From: Winogradskyella helgolandensis
GTDB taxonomy: Bacteria; Bacteroidota; Bacteroidia; Flavobacteriales; Flavobacteriaceae
Direction: 5' to 3'
DNA: 64,000 bases
Assembly: GCF_013404085.1 (NCBI RefSeq)
Contig: NZ_JABFHO010000001.1
Location: 186,001 to 250,000 of the forward strand
The position numbers were made by a program, and so were the translations under genes. Below the pieces are notes generated by a model. That model was not told where the DNA came from. It worked only from the letters and a program-made list of their open reading frames with translations, and searched no databases. Shown here piece by piece: positions 16,630 through 26,743 of the stretch (the first letter of the stretch is position 1; every line of letters starts with the position of its first letter).

Positions 16630-17687
16630 TTGAAAAACTAACCCAAGAGGCCATTGCTTTATTAAAGCAACTTATAGAAACAGAATCATTTTCATCAGAA
16701 GAAGACAACACGGCGTTACTTATAGAAGATTGGTTTAAATCACATAAAATTCCTTTTAAGAGAGATCATCACAACATTTGGTCGACGAACAAATATTTTG
16801 ACGAGAGCAAACCAACCTTATTACTAAATTCCCATCACGATACGGTAAAACCTAATAATGGTTATACCAAAGATCCGCTTAAAGCTATTGTTGAAGATGG
16901 TAAATTATACGGATTAGGCAGCAATGATGCAGGAGGATGTTTGGTATCTCTAATAGCAACCTTCACCTATTTTTACAATAAAAAAGACCTCAACTACAAT
17001 TTAGTAATTGTCGCTTCTGCCGAAGAAGAAAGCAGTGGACCAAACGGATTGAATAGCATGCTAAGCATCATTCCAAAAATTGATGTCGCTATTGTAGGCG
17101 AACCTACTTTAATGAATTTAGCTATTGCCGAAAAAGGTTTAGTTGTTTTTGATGCTAAGGTAAAAGGTACGGCTGGTCATGCCGCTCACCCAAATAAGGA
17201 TAATTCAATTTACAATACTATTGAGGTTTTAAAATGGTTTAAAGATTATCAGTTTGCACGAAACTCACCTGTTTTAGGTGATGTAAAAATGACCGTAACT
17301 CAAATCAATGCAGGCCGACAACATAATGCCATTCCTGCTGAAGTTGATTTAGTCATTGATGTCCGTGTGAATGACAAATACACCAATCAACAAATTGAAG
17401 AGATTTTAATCAGAAAATCCCCATGCACAAGTATTAAAGCCCGTAGTTTGCGATTGAATTCCTCTTCAATTCCTATTAATCACGAATTGGTTGAAGCAGG
17501 TATAGAACTCGGACGAGAAACTTACGGTTCACCAACATTATCAGACCAATCCGTATTAACTTGCCCTTCACTGAAATTAGGACCAGGAGATAGCACGAGG
17601 TCGCATACAGCCGATGAATTTATTTATTTAGCTGAAATTGAAGAAGGTGTTGATTTATATATTAAATTATTAGAGAAAGTATTGTAA
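16626..17687 (+). CDS. argE: N-acylornithine/N-acylcitrulline deacylase, M20 family
   Basis: This zinc metallohydrolase removes the acyl group. In a pathway with acylornithine carbamoyltransferase the substrate should be N-acylcitrulline rather than N-acylornithine. Metal ligands are visible: His70 and Asp72 in SHHDTV, Asp101 in GLGSNDAGG, and the catalytic/metal Glu pair near 133-134 in ASAEEESSG. The dimerisation domain runs from about 165 to 260. The 353 residues match ArgE-like M20 enzymes. Its ATG overlaps the argB stop (ATGA), so translation is probably coupled. Confidence 0.92.
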   Translation: MIEKLTQEAIALLKQLIETESFSSEEDNTALLIEDWFKSHKIPFKRDHHNIWSTNKYFDESKPTLLLNSHHDTVKPNNGYTKDPLKAIVEDGKLYGLGSNDAGGCLVSLIATFTYFYNKKDLNYNLVIVASAEEESSGPNGLNSMLSIIPKIDVAIVGEPTLMNLAIAEKGLVVFDAKVKGTAGHAAHPNKDNSIYNTIEVLKWFKDYQFARNSPVLGDVKMTVTQINAGRQHNAIPAEVDLVIDVRVNDKYTNQQIEEILIRKSPCTSIKARSLRLNSSSIPINHELVEAGIELGRETYGSPTLSDQSVLTCPSLKLGPGDSTRSHTADEFIYLAEIEEGVDLYIKLLEKVL

Positions 17688-17695
17688 AAAGAAAA

Positions 17696-17730
17696 TAGAC
17701 CTAGCAGGTTTTTTCAACCTAGCAGGTCTA
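17696..17730. repeat. ACCT..CAGGT spacer palindrome (argE-argH)
   Basis: TAGACCTAGCAGGTT and AACCTAGCAGGTCTA enclose TTTTC. The outer TAGACCT/AGGTCTA and inner AGGTT/AACCT pair; the AGC in the middle of each arm does not. Best-formed copy of the family in the arg operon, starting eight bases after argE. Confidence 0.82.
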
Positions 17731-17743
17731 AAATTAAAAATAG

Positions 17744-17763
17744 ATTCCTGCCTTCGCAGGAAT
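17744..17763 (+). repeat. Hairpin repeat ATTCCTGC-CTTC-GCAGGAAT before argH
   Basis: Arms of 8 bp, ATTCCTGC and GCAGGAAT, around CTTC. The identical element lies on the opposite strand before gltD (20673-20692). Its right end supplies an in-frame ATG (17762-17764) that lengthens the argH frame by seven residues; this decides the argH start question. Confidence 0.85.
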
Positions 17764-17782
17764 GACAAAACAAAGAATGCGT

Positions 17783-19057
17783 ATGAAACTTTGGGACAAA
17801 GGATTTTCAATAGATAAAAAGATAGAATTATTTACCGTTGGTAACGATAGAGAAATTGATATGCATATTGCTAAATACGATGTGGAAGCATCGCGAGCAC
17901 ACGCTGTGATGTTAGAGTCTATAGGGATTATTACTTCGGAAGAATTGATTCAATTAAAATCAGGATTAAAAGTCTTAGCTGATTCCATTGACAGAGGAAC
18001 GTTTATTATTGAAGAATCATTTGAAGATGTACATTCTAAAATTGAACACGAGCTTACCAAAACTTTAGGCGAGGTCGGTAAAAAAATCCACACCGCACGC
18101 TCTAGAAATGATCAAGTTTTAGTGGCCCTTCAACTCTATTATAAAGAAAATCTTCAAATCATAAACGACAAAACAAAAACCTTTTTCGATACACTTTTAA
18201 GTCTAGCTGAAACCCATAAAACCCAACTTTTACCTGGTTATACGCATTTACAAGTTGCTATGCCTTCCTCATTTGGGTTATGGTTTTCTGCCTATGCGGA
18301 ATTGTTAATTGATGATGTTTATGTACTGAATGCCGTTTCCAAAATTGCAGATCAAAACCCATTAGGTTCTGCTGCTGGATACGGTAGTTCATTTCCAATT
18401 GACAGAAATATTACAACTAAAGAATTAGGCTTTTCAACCTTAAAATATAATGTAGTTGCGGCACAATTAAGCAGAGGAAAAAGTGAGCGCGCTATCGCAA
18501 GTGCTTTAGGTGGCTTATGTAACACTATGGCACGTTTTGCTATGGATATTTGCTTGTATATGAGTCAGAATTTTGGATTTATAACATTCCCAGATGAATT
18601 GACTACAGGAAGTAGTATTATGCCACACAAAAAGAATCCTGATGTGTTTGAATTAATACGAGGTAAGTGTAATAAAATTCAAGCTTTACATTCTGAAATG
18701 CTATTAATCACGAATAATTTACCAAGCGGTTACCACAGAGATTTTCAACTATTGAAAGAAAACATCATCAATGCTTTTGAAGATGTAAAGGACATTCTGG
18801 ACATCTTTAATTATTCCATTCAACAAATCATCGTGAAGGATATTGACCTCACAGATGAGAAATACCAATACCTGTTTACAGTAGACAGCATTAATAATTT
18901 AGTGGTTGATGGCATGAGTTTTAGAGAAGCGTATCAAAAAATAGGAGGGCAAGTTCAAGCAGGAACTTATACTCCAGATTTAGGAAAAGAACACTCTCAT
19001 ATTGGGAGTATTCATAATTTGTGTTTAGAAGATATTCGAGCAAAGTATCCTAAATAA
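17783..19057 (+). CDS. argH: Argininosuccinate lyase
   Basis: It splits argininosuccinate into arginine and fumarate, the last step of the pathway. The superfamily signature GSSIMPHKKNP starts at residue 276, and TARSRNDQV near 104 and GYGSSFPIDR near 200 line the active site. From ATG 17783 it has 424-425 residues starting KLWDKGF, like related ArgH proteins that start just before a KLW motif. The ATG at 17762 is part of a repeat and less likely. Last gene of the arg operon; a strong hairpin follows. Confidence 0.95.
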   Translation: MKLWDKGFSIDKKIELFTVGNDREIDMHIAKYDVEASRAHAVMLESIGIITSEELIQLKSGLKVLADSIDRGTFIIEESFEDVHSKIEHELTKTLGEVGKKIHTARSRNDQVLVALQLYYKENLQIINDKTKTFFDTLLSLAETHKTQLLPGYTHLQVAMPSSFGLWFSAYAELLIDDVYVLNAVSKIADQNPLGSAAGYGSSFPIDRNITTKELGFSTLKYNVVAAQLSRGKSERAIASALGGLCNTMARFAMDICLYMSQNFGFITFPDELTTGSSIMPHKKNPDVFELIRGKCNKIQALHSEMLLITNNLPSGYHRDFQLLKENIINAFEDVKDILDIFNYSIQQIIVKDIDLTDEKYQYLFTVDSINNLVVDGMSFREAYQKIGGQVQAGTYTPDLGKEHSHIGSIHNLCLEDIRAKYPK

Positions 19058-19102
19058 GATTAAACTTATTACACCTGCAAGGTTTTAAAAAACATGCAGG
19101 AT

Positions 19103-19137
19103 AACAAAAAAAAGCATCTGTTTCCAGATGCTTTATA
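19103..19137. terminator. Terminator between argH and gltD
   Basis: AAAGCATCTG-TTTC-CAGATGCTTT is a perfect 10-bp stem. On the minus strand it is followed by a run of T, ending gltBD transcription; on the plus strand the following TATATTC is a weaker tail for argH. The genes converge here, so a two-way terminator is expected. Confidence 0.85.
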
Positions 19138-19205
19138 TTCTACCCTAATAAATAGACTACCCTTAGAAATTTATAGCAGCAGAAGTATTTTTATTTAAAA
19201 TTCTC

Positions 19206-20669
19206 TTATACTCCAACTAAATCTCCATCCGCATTTTTAGTCGCTAAATCGGATTTACCCATTAAGTAAATATCTACTTGACGAGCCGCTTCACGACCCT
19301 CAGAAATTGCCCAGACAATTAACGATTGTCCTCTTCGCATATCTCCCGCTGTAAAAATATTTGGAATATTAGTTTGATACTTTCCATAGCTCGCTTTATA
19401 GTTAGAACGTACATCTCTTTCCAAACCTAATTGGTCTGCAATAGTACTTTCTGGACCTGTAAAACCTAAAGCCAATAACGCCAAATCACAAGGCCATGTT
19501 TTTTCAGTTCCTGCAATTTCAATAAGTTTAGGGCGTTCACCTGGTACCATTTCCCATTCTACATTTACCGTTTTTATTGCTGTAAGTTTCCCTTTAGCAT
19601 TCGTTACGAACTCTTTGGTATTAATTAACCAATTTCGTTCCACACCCTCCTTATGAGACGAGGATGTTTTTAACTGTAAAGGCCAATATGGCCAAGGTGT
19701 TGCAGGCGAACGATGTCCTGGTGGCTTTGGCATAATTTCAAAATTAACTACCGATTTTGCACCTTGACGATTAGATGTTCCAACACAATCTGAACCTGTA
19801 TCTCCACCTCCAATGACGATGACATTTTTCTTAGTTGCTAAAACCTGATCTTTTATTTTCTGTCCAAAAACAACTTTAGTTTGTTGCGTTAAAAAATCCA
19901 TAGCCTGCACTACTCCGTCTGCTTCAATTCCGGGTGTTGGTAAACTTCTTCTTTCAGTTGCTCCTCCACATAGCACGACCGCATCAAAAGCTCTTAAGTC
20001 TTCAATCTTATAATTAACACCTACATTAACGTTGGTTTTAAAAATAATACCTTCCGCTTCTAAAATAGCTAAACGACGATCAATTATACCTTTTTCCATT
20101 TTAAAATTAGGAATTCCATAACGCAGTAAACCTCCAATAGCATCATCTCTTTCAAAAACGGTAACGGTATGACCTGCTCGATTTAATTGTTGTGCTGCAG
20201 CCAAACCTGCTGGGCCAGAACCTACAACAGCAATTGTTTTCCCTGTTCTCGTTTTTGGTGGTTGAGGCTTAATCCAACCCTCTTTAAAAGCACGTTCAAC
20301 GATACTTTTTTCAATATTCTCTATAGATACCGGATCTTCAATAATACCTAAAACACAAGCCTGTTCACAAGGTGCAGGACACAAACGACCTGTAAACTCC
20401 GGAAAGTTATTTGTAGAATGCAGAATCCATGAAGCCTTTTGCCATTCGCCTTGATGTACCATATGATTAAAATCTGGAATTAGGTTTCCTAATGGACAAC
20501 CACTATGGCAAAATGGGATTCCACAATCCATGCAACGCGACCCTTGCTCAGTCATGTCCTTTTCCTTTAAAGGCACCGTAAATTCATTATAATGCTTTAC
20601 GCGATCCTTTACTGGCTTGTAGGATTCATCTTTTCTTTCGAATTCTTTAAAACCTGTTACTTTTCCCAT
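19206..20669 (-). CDS. gltD: Glutamate synthase, small subunit
   Basis: This flavoprotein passes electrons from NAD(P)H to the large subunit of GOGAT. The N-terminal region has the Cys pattern for two [4Fe-4S] clusters (Cys46, 49, 54 and 58; then 97, 101 and 105). GSGPAGLAAAQQLNRAGHTVTVFE at about 151 binds FAD and GGGDTGSDC at about 290 binds NAD(P)H. The 487 residues match GltD. It lies 77 bp downstream of gltB, and that gap contains a hairpin repeat ending three bases before its ATG. Confidence 0.97.
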   Translation of the reverse strand: MGKVTGFKEFERKDESYKPVKDRVKHYNEFTVPLKEKDMTEQGSRCMDCGIPFCHSGCPLGNLIPDFNHMVHQGEWQKASWILHSTNNFPEFTGRLCPAPCEQACVLGIIEDPVSIENIEKSIVERAFKEGWIKPQPPKTRTGKTIAVVGSGPAGLAAAQQLNRAGHTVTVFERDDAIGGLLRYGIPNFKMEKGIIDRRLAILEAEGIIFKTNVNVGVNYKIEDLRAFDAVVLCGGATERRSLPTPGIEADGVVQAMDFLTQQTKVVFGQKIKDQVLATKKNVIVIGGGDTGSDCVGTSNRQGAKSVVNFEIMPKPPGHRSPATPWPYWPLQLKTSSSHKEGVERNWLINTKEFVTNAKGKLTAIKTVNVEWEMVPGERPKLIEIAGTEKTWPCDLALLALGFTGPESTIADQLGLERDVRSNYKASYGKYQTNIPNIFTAGDMRRGQSLIVWAISEGREAARQVDIYLMGKSDLATKNADGDLVGV

Positions 20670-20672
20670 TTT

Positions 20673-20692
20673 ATTCCTGCGAAGGCAGGAAT
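20673..20692 (-). repeat. Hairpin repeat just before gltD start
   Basis: Read on the gltD strand it is ATTCCTGC-CTTC-GCAGGAAT, identical to the copy before argH, and it ends three bases before the gltD ATG. It sits where a ribosome would bind. Confidence 0.85.
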
Positions 20693-20746
20693 CTCATCCT
20701 GCTTTCTAAATTTAATTGTGTTATAACTTTTATCTTCTACCTTAGC

Positions 20747-23700
20747 TTACACCAATTCTTCAACCATTGGTTCTTCTGTCTCTAAACGTTTTAAAGCACG
20801 TTTATATTCCGTTGGCATTACCCGAACAAAATTCTTTAAGCTTGTTTCCCAATCACCCAATAATGATTTTCCTAATTCGCTATCTGTATATTCTACATGC
20901 TTTTCAATCAAAGCTTTTAAATCGTTAGCATCTTTCTTTAAAATTTTCTCAAATTCTATAGTTTCAATATTACATAACCCGTTTATAAATTTACATTCAG
21001 GATCATACACGTATGCAATTCCTCCACTCATACCTGCAGCAAAGTTTCGTCCTGTTTTACCAAGAACAACGACTTTTCCTCCTGTCATATATTCGCAACA
21101 ATGATCTCCCACACCTTCTACAACTGCTGTTGCACCTGAGTTTCTAACTGCGAAACGTTCTCCTGCAATTCCATTAATATACGCCTGCCCTTCAACCGCT
21201 CCAAAGAGACAAACATTTCCAATGATAATATTATCTTCCGCTTTAAAATCTGCTCGAGTTGGTTTCTTAACAATAAGTTTTGCTCCAGACAATCCTTTTC
21301 CTAAATAATCATTTGTATTACCTTCTAGTTTAAACGTTAATCCGTGTGCTCCAAAAGCTCCGAAACTTTGTCCGGCCGAACCTTCAAAATTGATATTCAA
21401 TGTATCTTCTGGCAAACCTAAATGACCATATATTTTTGAAATTTCATTACTCACGATGGCTCCAACCGTACGATTTGTATTTTTGATAGGATATGCCAAA
21501 GTCATTTGCTCTTTTCTATATAAAGCGCGATGCGAATCTTTTAAGATTTTAAAATCTAAAACATTATCTAAATTATGCTCTTGTTTTTGTAAATTCTTAA
21601 CTGGCATTTGACTGTATTCTGCTGGTCGATGTAATATTGAAGATAAGTCTAAACCTTTAGCTTTGTAATGTTTGATTGCTTTATTGGCGTTAATTTTATG
21701 TGTTTGCCCAACCATTTCTGCCATTGACCTAAACCCTAATTCAGCCATAATACCTCGTAGTTCTTCCGCTATATAATAGAAGAAATTAATAACATGCTCT
21801 GGTGTGCCTTTAAAGTTTTTACGCAATTTTTTGTCTTGCGTAGCAATACCAACTGGACACGTATTTAAATGACATTTACGCATCATAATACAACCTGAAG
21901 CTACAAGAGGTGCTGTTGCAAAACCAAATTCTTCTGCGCCTAATAATGCTGCAATAGCTACATCTCTTCCTGTTTTTAATTGACCATCACATTCAACAAC
22001 TATTCTACTTCTTAAGTTGTTTAGCACTAACGTTTGTTGCGCCTCAGCTAAACCAAGTTCCCAAGGTAAACCTGCATGTTTTAATGAGGTTAAAGGAGAT
22101 GCTCCTGTTCCTCCATCATATCCTGCAATAAGAACAACATCGGCTTTTGCCTTAGCGACACCTGCGGCAATAGTTCCAACACCAACTTCTGAAACTAACT
22201 TTACATTAATTCTAGCTTCACGATTGGCATTTTTTAAATCGTATATTAATTGTGCTAAATCTTCAATCGAATAAATATCGTGATGTGGCGGTGGCGAAAT
22301 TAAACCCACAAATGGTGTAGAATTCCTCGCTGCTGCAATCCATGGTAATACTTTTTCTCCTGGCAACTGACCACCTTCTCCAGGTTTTGCACCTTGCGCC
22401 ATTTTTATTTGAATCTCTTTAGCATTAGTTAAATAATGCGACGTCACTCCAAAACGACCGGAAGCCACTTGCTTTATTGCCGAGTTTCTACTATCGCCAT
22501 TCACATCGGGTTGAAAACGTCTTCTATCTTCTCCCCCTTCTCCAGAATTAGATTTTCCACCAATTCTGTTCATGGCAATCGCTAAATTTTCATGTGCTTC
22601 TCTCGAAATTGAACCATAAGACATTGCACCTGTTTTGAAACGTTTTACGATTTCGGTCCATGGCTCTACCTCTTCAATTGGTATGGGATCTATATTATTA
22701 AATTCGAATAACCCACGAATGGTCATTAAATTTTCAGATTGTTCATTTATAGTTTTAGCATAAACATCATAACTTGCCTGGTCACTTAACCTCACAGCTT
22801 GTTGCAATTTAGCAACCGTTGTTGGATTAAATAAATGCTGTTCTCCATTACGTCTCCATCTGTAATCTCCACCAATATTTAAACCTAAACGTTTGTCGAG
22901 TACATTACTCGGGTAAGCATGCTGATAACGTTTATCTATTTCTTTTTCAATTTCATATAACCCAATACCTTCAATTCTTGATGTGGTATAAGGGAAATAT
23001 TTTTCTACAAATTGAGAATTGAATCCAACGATTTCAAATATTTGAGACCCTCTATAAGATCGTAAGGTTGAAATTCCGATTTTATTCATCACTTTCAGAA
23101 TTCCTTTTCCAATAGCTTTATTAAAATTATCAACTGCTTTTTGTTCATCCATATCCGTAATGAAGCCTTCTTTAACTTGCATTCTGATAATTTCATTTAC
23201 CATATATGGATTGACTGCACTTGCTCCATAACCAAATAAAGTTGCAAAATGATGTGGCTCACGAGGCTCTGCAGATTCTATAATAATATCGAAATACGAA
23301 CGCTTACGCAAACGATTCATTTGATGACTCACGTAAGAACATGCTAGCAATGGCGGAATTGGAGCCATATCCTTACTTACACCTCTATCTGATAAAATGA
23401 TAATATTTGTTTTTCGGACTAAGGCTTTTTCAATTTGAACAATGATATTATCTAAAGCATCTTCAAGCCCATTTAAACCTTTATCTTTTTGATATAACAT
23501 CTCAATAGTTTCGGCTTTAAAACCCTCAATATCAATATGTCGTATTTTATCTAAATCATCATTTGAAATTACGGGATTCTGAATTTTCAACTTTCTACAT
23601 TGTCTTTCAGTAATACTAAAGATATTTCTATCCTTACCTAATGCTAAACTAATATCTGTTACAATTTCTTCTCTAATGCCGTCTAACGGCGGATTGGTAA

Positions 23701-25255
23701 CCTGTGCAAATAATTGTTTAAAATAATTTGAAATTAATTGCGGTTTGTTGGACAATACAGCTAATGGTGTATCTGTCCCCATAGAACCTAAAGCTTCTTT
23801 GGATTTTTGAGCCATTGGTGTGATGACTTCCTGAATATCCTCGTATGTATAATTAAATAAACGTTGTCTTGTTTTTATATCTAAAGATTCTATTGGACAC
23901 GTTTCTCCTGTGTAAGGAATATCTTTAAGATGTAATCTTGTTTTATCTAACCATTCTTGATATGGTCTTTCTTTTACAATTTTACTTTTTATTTCTTCAT
24001 CATTGATTATTCGACCTTGATTCATATCTACCAAGAACATCTTTCCTGGCTCTAATCGCCCATGACTTTCGACATCTTCTGGTGCAATATCAACCACTCC
24101 AATTTCTGAAGACATGATCAATTTTCCGCTTTTAGTAACTGTATATCTTGACGGTCTCAATCCGTTTCTATCTAATAAAGCTCCAATATAATTTCCATCT
24201 GTAAAAGGCACGGAAGCTGGCCCATCCCACGGCTCCATTATACAAGCATTATAATCGTAAAATGCTTTGCGCTCAGGAGACATAGTTGCATGTTTTTCCC
24301 ATGCTTCAGGTATCATCATCATCATAACTTCCGGCAATGAACGACCTGTATGCGTCAACAATTCCACGACCATATCCATTGAAGCCGAATCAGACTTTCC
24401 CGGTAATATTATTGGAAATAATTTTTCTATTTGCGTACCAAAAACGTCACTTTTCATGATTTCTTCACGAACACGCATTCTACTCACATTACCTCGAAGT
24501 GTATTAATCTCTCCGTTTTGACACATAAATCGGAATGGTTGCGCTAACTCCCATGTTGGCATTGTATTCGTAGAAAAACGCTGATGCACTAATGCCAAGC
24601 GCGTCACCAAATCATCTTCTTGTAAATCTTTGTAATAAGGCCCAATATCTTCGGGCATAATAATCCCCTTATAAATAAGCGTATTCATTGACAAACTAGA
24701 CACATAGAAATAAGAACTTTGTGACATCTTAGAATTCCGAACCGCATGTTCCGTTATCTTGCGCGCCGCATAAAGTTTTGCTTTAAAATCAGCTTCTGAA
24801 ACTTCATTAGATTTCCCAACGAAAAGCTGTTCAATATTAGGTTCCGATGCTAAAGCGATTTCCCCGAGTTGTGTAGAGTCTACAGGAACTTCTCTCCAAC
24901 CTATAACAGTAAGGCCTTGAGCAATGATTTCTTTTTCAAAAGTATCTTTGCAAAATTTATACTGATTTCTATTTTTTGGTAAGAACACCATTCCTACCGC
25001 ATATTTTCCTTTTACAGGGACTTTAAAACCACAAACGCGCTTAAAATAAGCATGTGGAATATCGATTAATAAACCTGCACCATCTCCTGTTTTTCCATCA
25101 GAACTTACACCTCCTCGATGCTCTAGTTTTTCTAGTATTTCTAAAGCATCATGTATAATTTGATTTGTCTTTTCTCCTTTTAGATTACAGATGAATCCTG
25201 CACCGCAATTTTCGTGTTCAAACTCTGGCGAATACAGCCCTTGCTTCTTAAACAT
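20747..25255 (-). CDS. gltB: Glutamate synthase, large subunit
   Basis: It hydrolyses glutamine and reductively aminates 2-oxoglutarate, giving two glutamates. At 1502 residues it has all parts: a class II glutamine amidotransferase whose Cys17 becomes N-terminal after loss of a 16-residue propeptide (ENCGAGF), a central domain, an FMN-binding barrel with [22 protein letters not shown], a [3Fe-4S] site in [15 protein letters not shown], and the C-terminal beta-helix with [22 protein letters not shown]. It is the first gene of gltB-gltD. With amtB divergent nearby, the region forms an ammonium assimilation module. Confidence 0.98.
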   Translation of the reverse strand: MFKKQGLYSPEFEHENCGAGFICNLKGEKTNQIIHDALEILEKLEHRGGVSSDGKTGDGAGLLIDIPHAYFKRVCGFKVPVKGKYAVGMVFLPKNRNQYKFCKDTFEKEIIAQGLTVIGWREVPVDSTQLGEIALASEPNIEQLFVGKSNEVSEADFKAKLYAARKITEHAVRNSKMSQSSYFYVSSLSMNTLIYKGIIMPEDIGPYYKDLQEDDLVTRLALVHQRFSTNTMPTWELAQPFRFMCQNGEINTLRGNVSRMRVREEIMKSDVFGTQIEKLFPIILPGKSDSASMDMVVELLTHTGRSLPEVMMMMIPEAWEKHATMSPERKAFYDYNACIMEPWDGPASVPFTDGNYIGALLDRNGLRPSRYTVTKSGKLIMSSEIGVVDIAPEDVESHGRLEPGKMFLVDMNQGRIINDEEIKSKIVKERPYQEWLDKTRLHLKDIPYTGETCPIESLDIKTRQRLFNYTYEDIQEVITPMAQKSKEALGSMGTDTPLAVLSNKPQLISNYFKQLFAQVTNPPLDGIREEIVTDISLALGKDRNIFSITERQCRKLKIQNPVISNDDLDKIRHIDIEGFKAETIEMLYQKDKGLNGLEDALDNIIVQIEKALVRKTNIIILSDRGVSKDMAPIPPLLACSYVSHQMNRLRKRSYFDIIIESAEPREPHHFATLFGYGASAVNPYMVNEIIRMQVKEGFITDMDEQKAVDNFNKAIGKGILKVMNKIGISTLRSYRGSQIFEIVGFNSQFVEKYFPYTTSRIEGIGLYEIEKEIDKRYQHAYPSNVLDKRLGLNIGGDYRWRRNGEQHLFNPTTVAKLQQAVRLSDQASYDVYAKTINEQSENLMTIRGLFEFNNIDPIPIEEVEPWTEIVKRFKTGAMSYGSISREAHENLAIAMNRIGGKSNSGEGGEDRRRFQPDVNGDSRNSAIKQVASGRFGVTSHYLTNAKEIQIKMAQGAKPGEGGQLPGEKVLPWIAAARNSTPFVGLISPPPHHDIYSIEDLAQLIYDLKNANREARINVKLVSEVGVGTIAAGVAKAKADVVLIAGYDGGTGASPLTSLKHAGLPWELGLAEAQQTLVLNNLRSRIVVECDGQLKTGRDVAIAALLGAEEFGFATAPLVASGCIMMRKCHLNTCPVGIATQDKKLRKNFKGTPEHVINFFYYIAEELRGIMAELGFRSMAEMVGQTHKINANKAIKHYKAKGLDLSSILHRPAEYSQMPVKNLQKQEHNLDNVLDFKILKDSHRALYRKEQMTLAYPIKNTNRTVGAIVSNEISKIYGHLGLPEDTLNINFEGSAGQSFGAFGAHGLTFKLEGNTNDYLGKGLSGAKLIVKKPTRADFKAEDNIIIGNVCLFGAVEGQAYINGIAGERFAVRNSGATAVVEGVGDHCCEYMTGGKVVVLGKTGRNFAAGMSGGIAYVYDPECKFINGLCNIETIEFEKILKKDANDLKALIEKHVEYTDSELGKSLLGDWETSLKNFVRVMPTEYKRALKRLETEEPMVEELV

Positions 25256-25570
25256 ATTTTAAAAAAATTTAAAGGTTTTTTACACCTTATTACTCCTCTA
25301 ATATATATGCATAAAGTTAATTATAAAAATAGTTACAACACTTTTCTCATATCAATAGTAATGAGCATTCTTTTTGAAAATATTGCAATAATAACAACAT
25401 ATTCTAACAATTAGCTAATATAAAATATTCAATAAAAAAGCTAATTTATTGCTAAAACGTTTTAGAAAAGAATCAAACATTAAAAATAACACACAAAATC
25501 ACCATTTTAATCTCATTTTAAACAAATTGAAATTATTGATATACCAAAAAAATCGATTTATTTTACAATC

Positions 25571-25648
25571 ACCCTAAAAATTATAGGGTATAAAACTTTA
25601 TATTCATAAAAATTACATTTTATACCCGATTTTTTATAGGGTGTAAAC
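25571..25648. promoter_or_regulatory. Cluster of four GGGT(A/G)TAAA half-sites
   Basis: ACCCTA (25571-25576) pairs as an inverted repeat with TAGGGT (25584-25589). GGGTATAAAA (25586-25595) is the exact inverse of TTTTATACCC (25618-25627), and GGGTGTAAAC (25639-25648) is a further copy in the -33 zone of the TAGATTTG promoter. Regular inverted sites on a divergent nitrogen promoter suggest a dedicated regulator. The protein is unknown. Confidence 0.6.
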
Positions 25649-25658
25649 AAAGATTATT

Positions 25659-25666
25659 TAGATTTG
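25659..25666 (+). promoter_or_regulatory. Probable -7 promoter element of the porin-amtB unit
   Basis: TAGATTTG matches the Bacteroidota -7 consensus TAnnTTTG exactly and lies 31 bp before the porin ATG. There is no TTG at the -33 place; a GGGTGTAAAC half-site lies there instead, as expected for an activator-dependent promoter. Confidence 0.6.
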
Positions 25667-25696
25667 AGACGAACTAACTATTATAAATCGATTATT

Positions 25697-26716
25697 ATGA
25701 AAAAAATTTTTACATTAAGCTTACTATTAATGTCAGTAGTATTAACAGCGCAAGACTCTACAGAAGTTGCTAAGGAACAGAAATTTACATTATCAGGAAG
25801 TGTAGACGCTTACTACCAAACCTTGATAAATGCTTCTGATGATTCAGGACAAGCCTTCGGAACTGCTTTTGCAAATCAAACCGGTTTCGCTTTCGGAATG
25901 GGTAACATCATTGCGAGCTACGAAAGTGGTAAAGTAGGTGCTGTACTTGATTTAGTAACAGGACCAAGAGGTGGTGCTGCTACATTCAACACCGACATTG
26001 TTGATGGTATTGTAAACCAAGCTTATGTTTATTGGAATGTTTCTGAAACAACGACTTTAACTATGGGACGTTTTAATACGTTTTTAGGATATGAAGTTAT
26101 TGCACCAGCAGCAAACTTTAACTACAGCACATCATATTTGTTCTCTAGCGGACCTTTCTCTCATATGGGTTTAAAAGCTGATTTTGCTTTATCTGATGAT
26201 TTTAGCTTAATGTTAGCAGTTATGAATCCTTGGGATACTAACGACACTTCTACTACAGGTGAATATTCATTCGGAGCTCAATTAGGATACTCTGGTCAAT
26301 ATTTAAATTTATACTATGACAGTGGTAACAATGGCGGATTAGGATTTGAAGTAGACTACACAGGTGGATTCGATATTGATGATACCTTATTCTTAGGAAT
26401 CAACGCTGCGTATAATGATAATGACGGGAGTGGTTTTTATGGTGCTGCACTTTACCCACAGTACTCGCTATCTGATGATTTCGCTCTTGGAATAAGAGGA
26501 GAATATTTCTCATTACATGATGATGATTTTGATGATTTACCAAGCGTAATTGGACTAACTGTAACAGGTAGCTATACTGTAGACAGCAACTTAATTATCA
26601 AGCCAGAAGTAAGGTTAGACTCTTGGAGCAATAACGATGCTGCTTTCTTTGATGCTGACGGAGAAGATATGAGTAGCTTACAAGCTTTTACTTTAGCTGC
26701 AATCTACACATTCTAA
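25697..26716 (+). CDS. Outer-membrane beta-barrel porin, OmpL/bbp2-like
   Basis: From the ATG at 25697 the product has 339 residues. It starts with a clear signal peptide (KKIFTLSLLLMSVVLTAQ, cleavage after about residue 19). The rest alternates aromatic and polar residues in beta-strand fashion, with Gly/Asp-rich turns and a C-terminal aromatic (LAAIYTF), typical of outer-membrane barrels. GRFNTFLGYEVIAPAANFNYSTSYLFSSGPFSHMG is typical of putative beta-barrel porin-2 proteins. It lies 27 bp before amtB and probably lets ammonium or another small nitrogen compound cross the outer membrane; this is inferred from context. A TTG start at 25664 would spoil the signal peptide and overlaps the promoter. 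Confidence 0.82.
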   Translation: MKKIFTLSLLLMSVVLTAQDSTEVAKEQKFTLSGSVDAYYQTLINASDDSGQAFGTAFANQTGFAFGMGNIIASYESGKVGAVLDLVTGPRGGAATFNTDIVDGIVNQAYVYWNVSETTTLTMGRFNTFLGYEVIAPAANFNYSTSYLFSSGPFSHMGLKADFALSDDFSLMLAVMNPWDTNDTSTTGEYSFGAQLGYSGQYLNLYYDSGNNGGLGFEVDYTGGFDIDDTLFLGINAAYNDNDGSGFYGAALYPQYSLSDDFALGIRGEYFSLHDDDFDDLPSVIGLTVTGSYTVDSNLIIKPEVRLDSWSNNDAAFFDADGEDMSSLQAFTLAAIYTF

Positions 26717-26743
26717 ACCACAACACTAACTAACACATTTATT

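Larger units (their letters stand above)
25256..25696. other. Divergent intergenic region gltB / porin-amtB
   Basis: This very AT-rich 441-bp region is shared by two divergent nitrogen units. Its right third holds four GGGT-type half-sites (25571-25648) and a TAGATTTG element (25659-25666), described separately. The left two thirds show only AT-rich DNA, with no clear promoter for gltB and no gene I trust; a 66-codon frame across 25214-25414 overlaps gltB and looks accidental. Confidence 0.6.

Noticed and set aside
6129..17763. Spacer palindromes considered as a CRISPR array
   Set aside because: Copies are separated by whole genes, differ in sequence, and no spacers of even length or cas genes are present.
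25214..25414. 66-codon plus-strand frame across the gltB start
   Set aside because: It overlaps the gltB N-terminus on the opposite strand, has no recognisable feature, and lies in very AT-rich DNA where open frames arise by chance.
25664..25696. TTG start for the porin
   Set aside because: It overlaps the TAGATTTG promoter element and would add 11 polar residues before the signal peptide.
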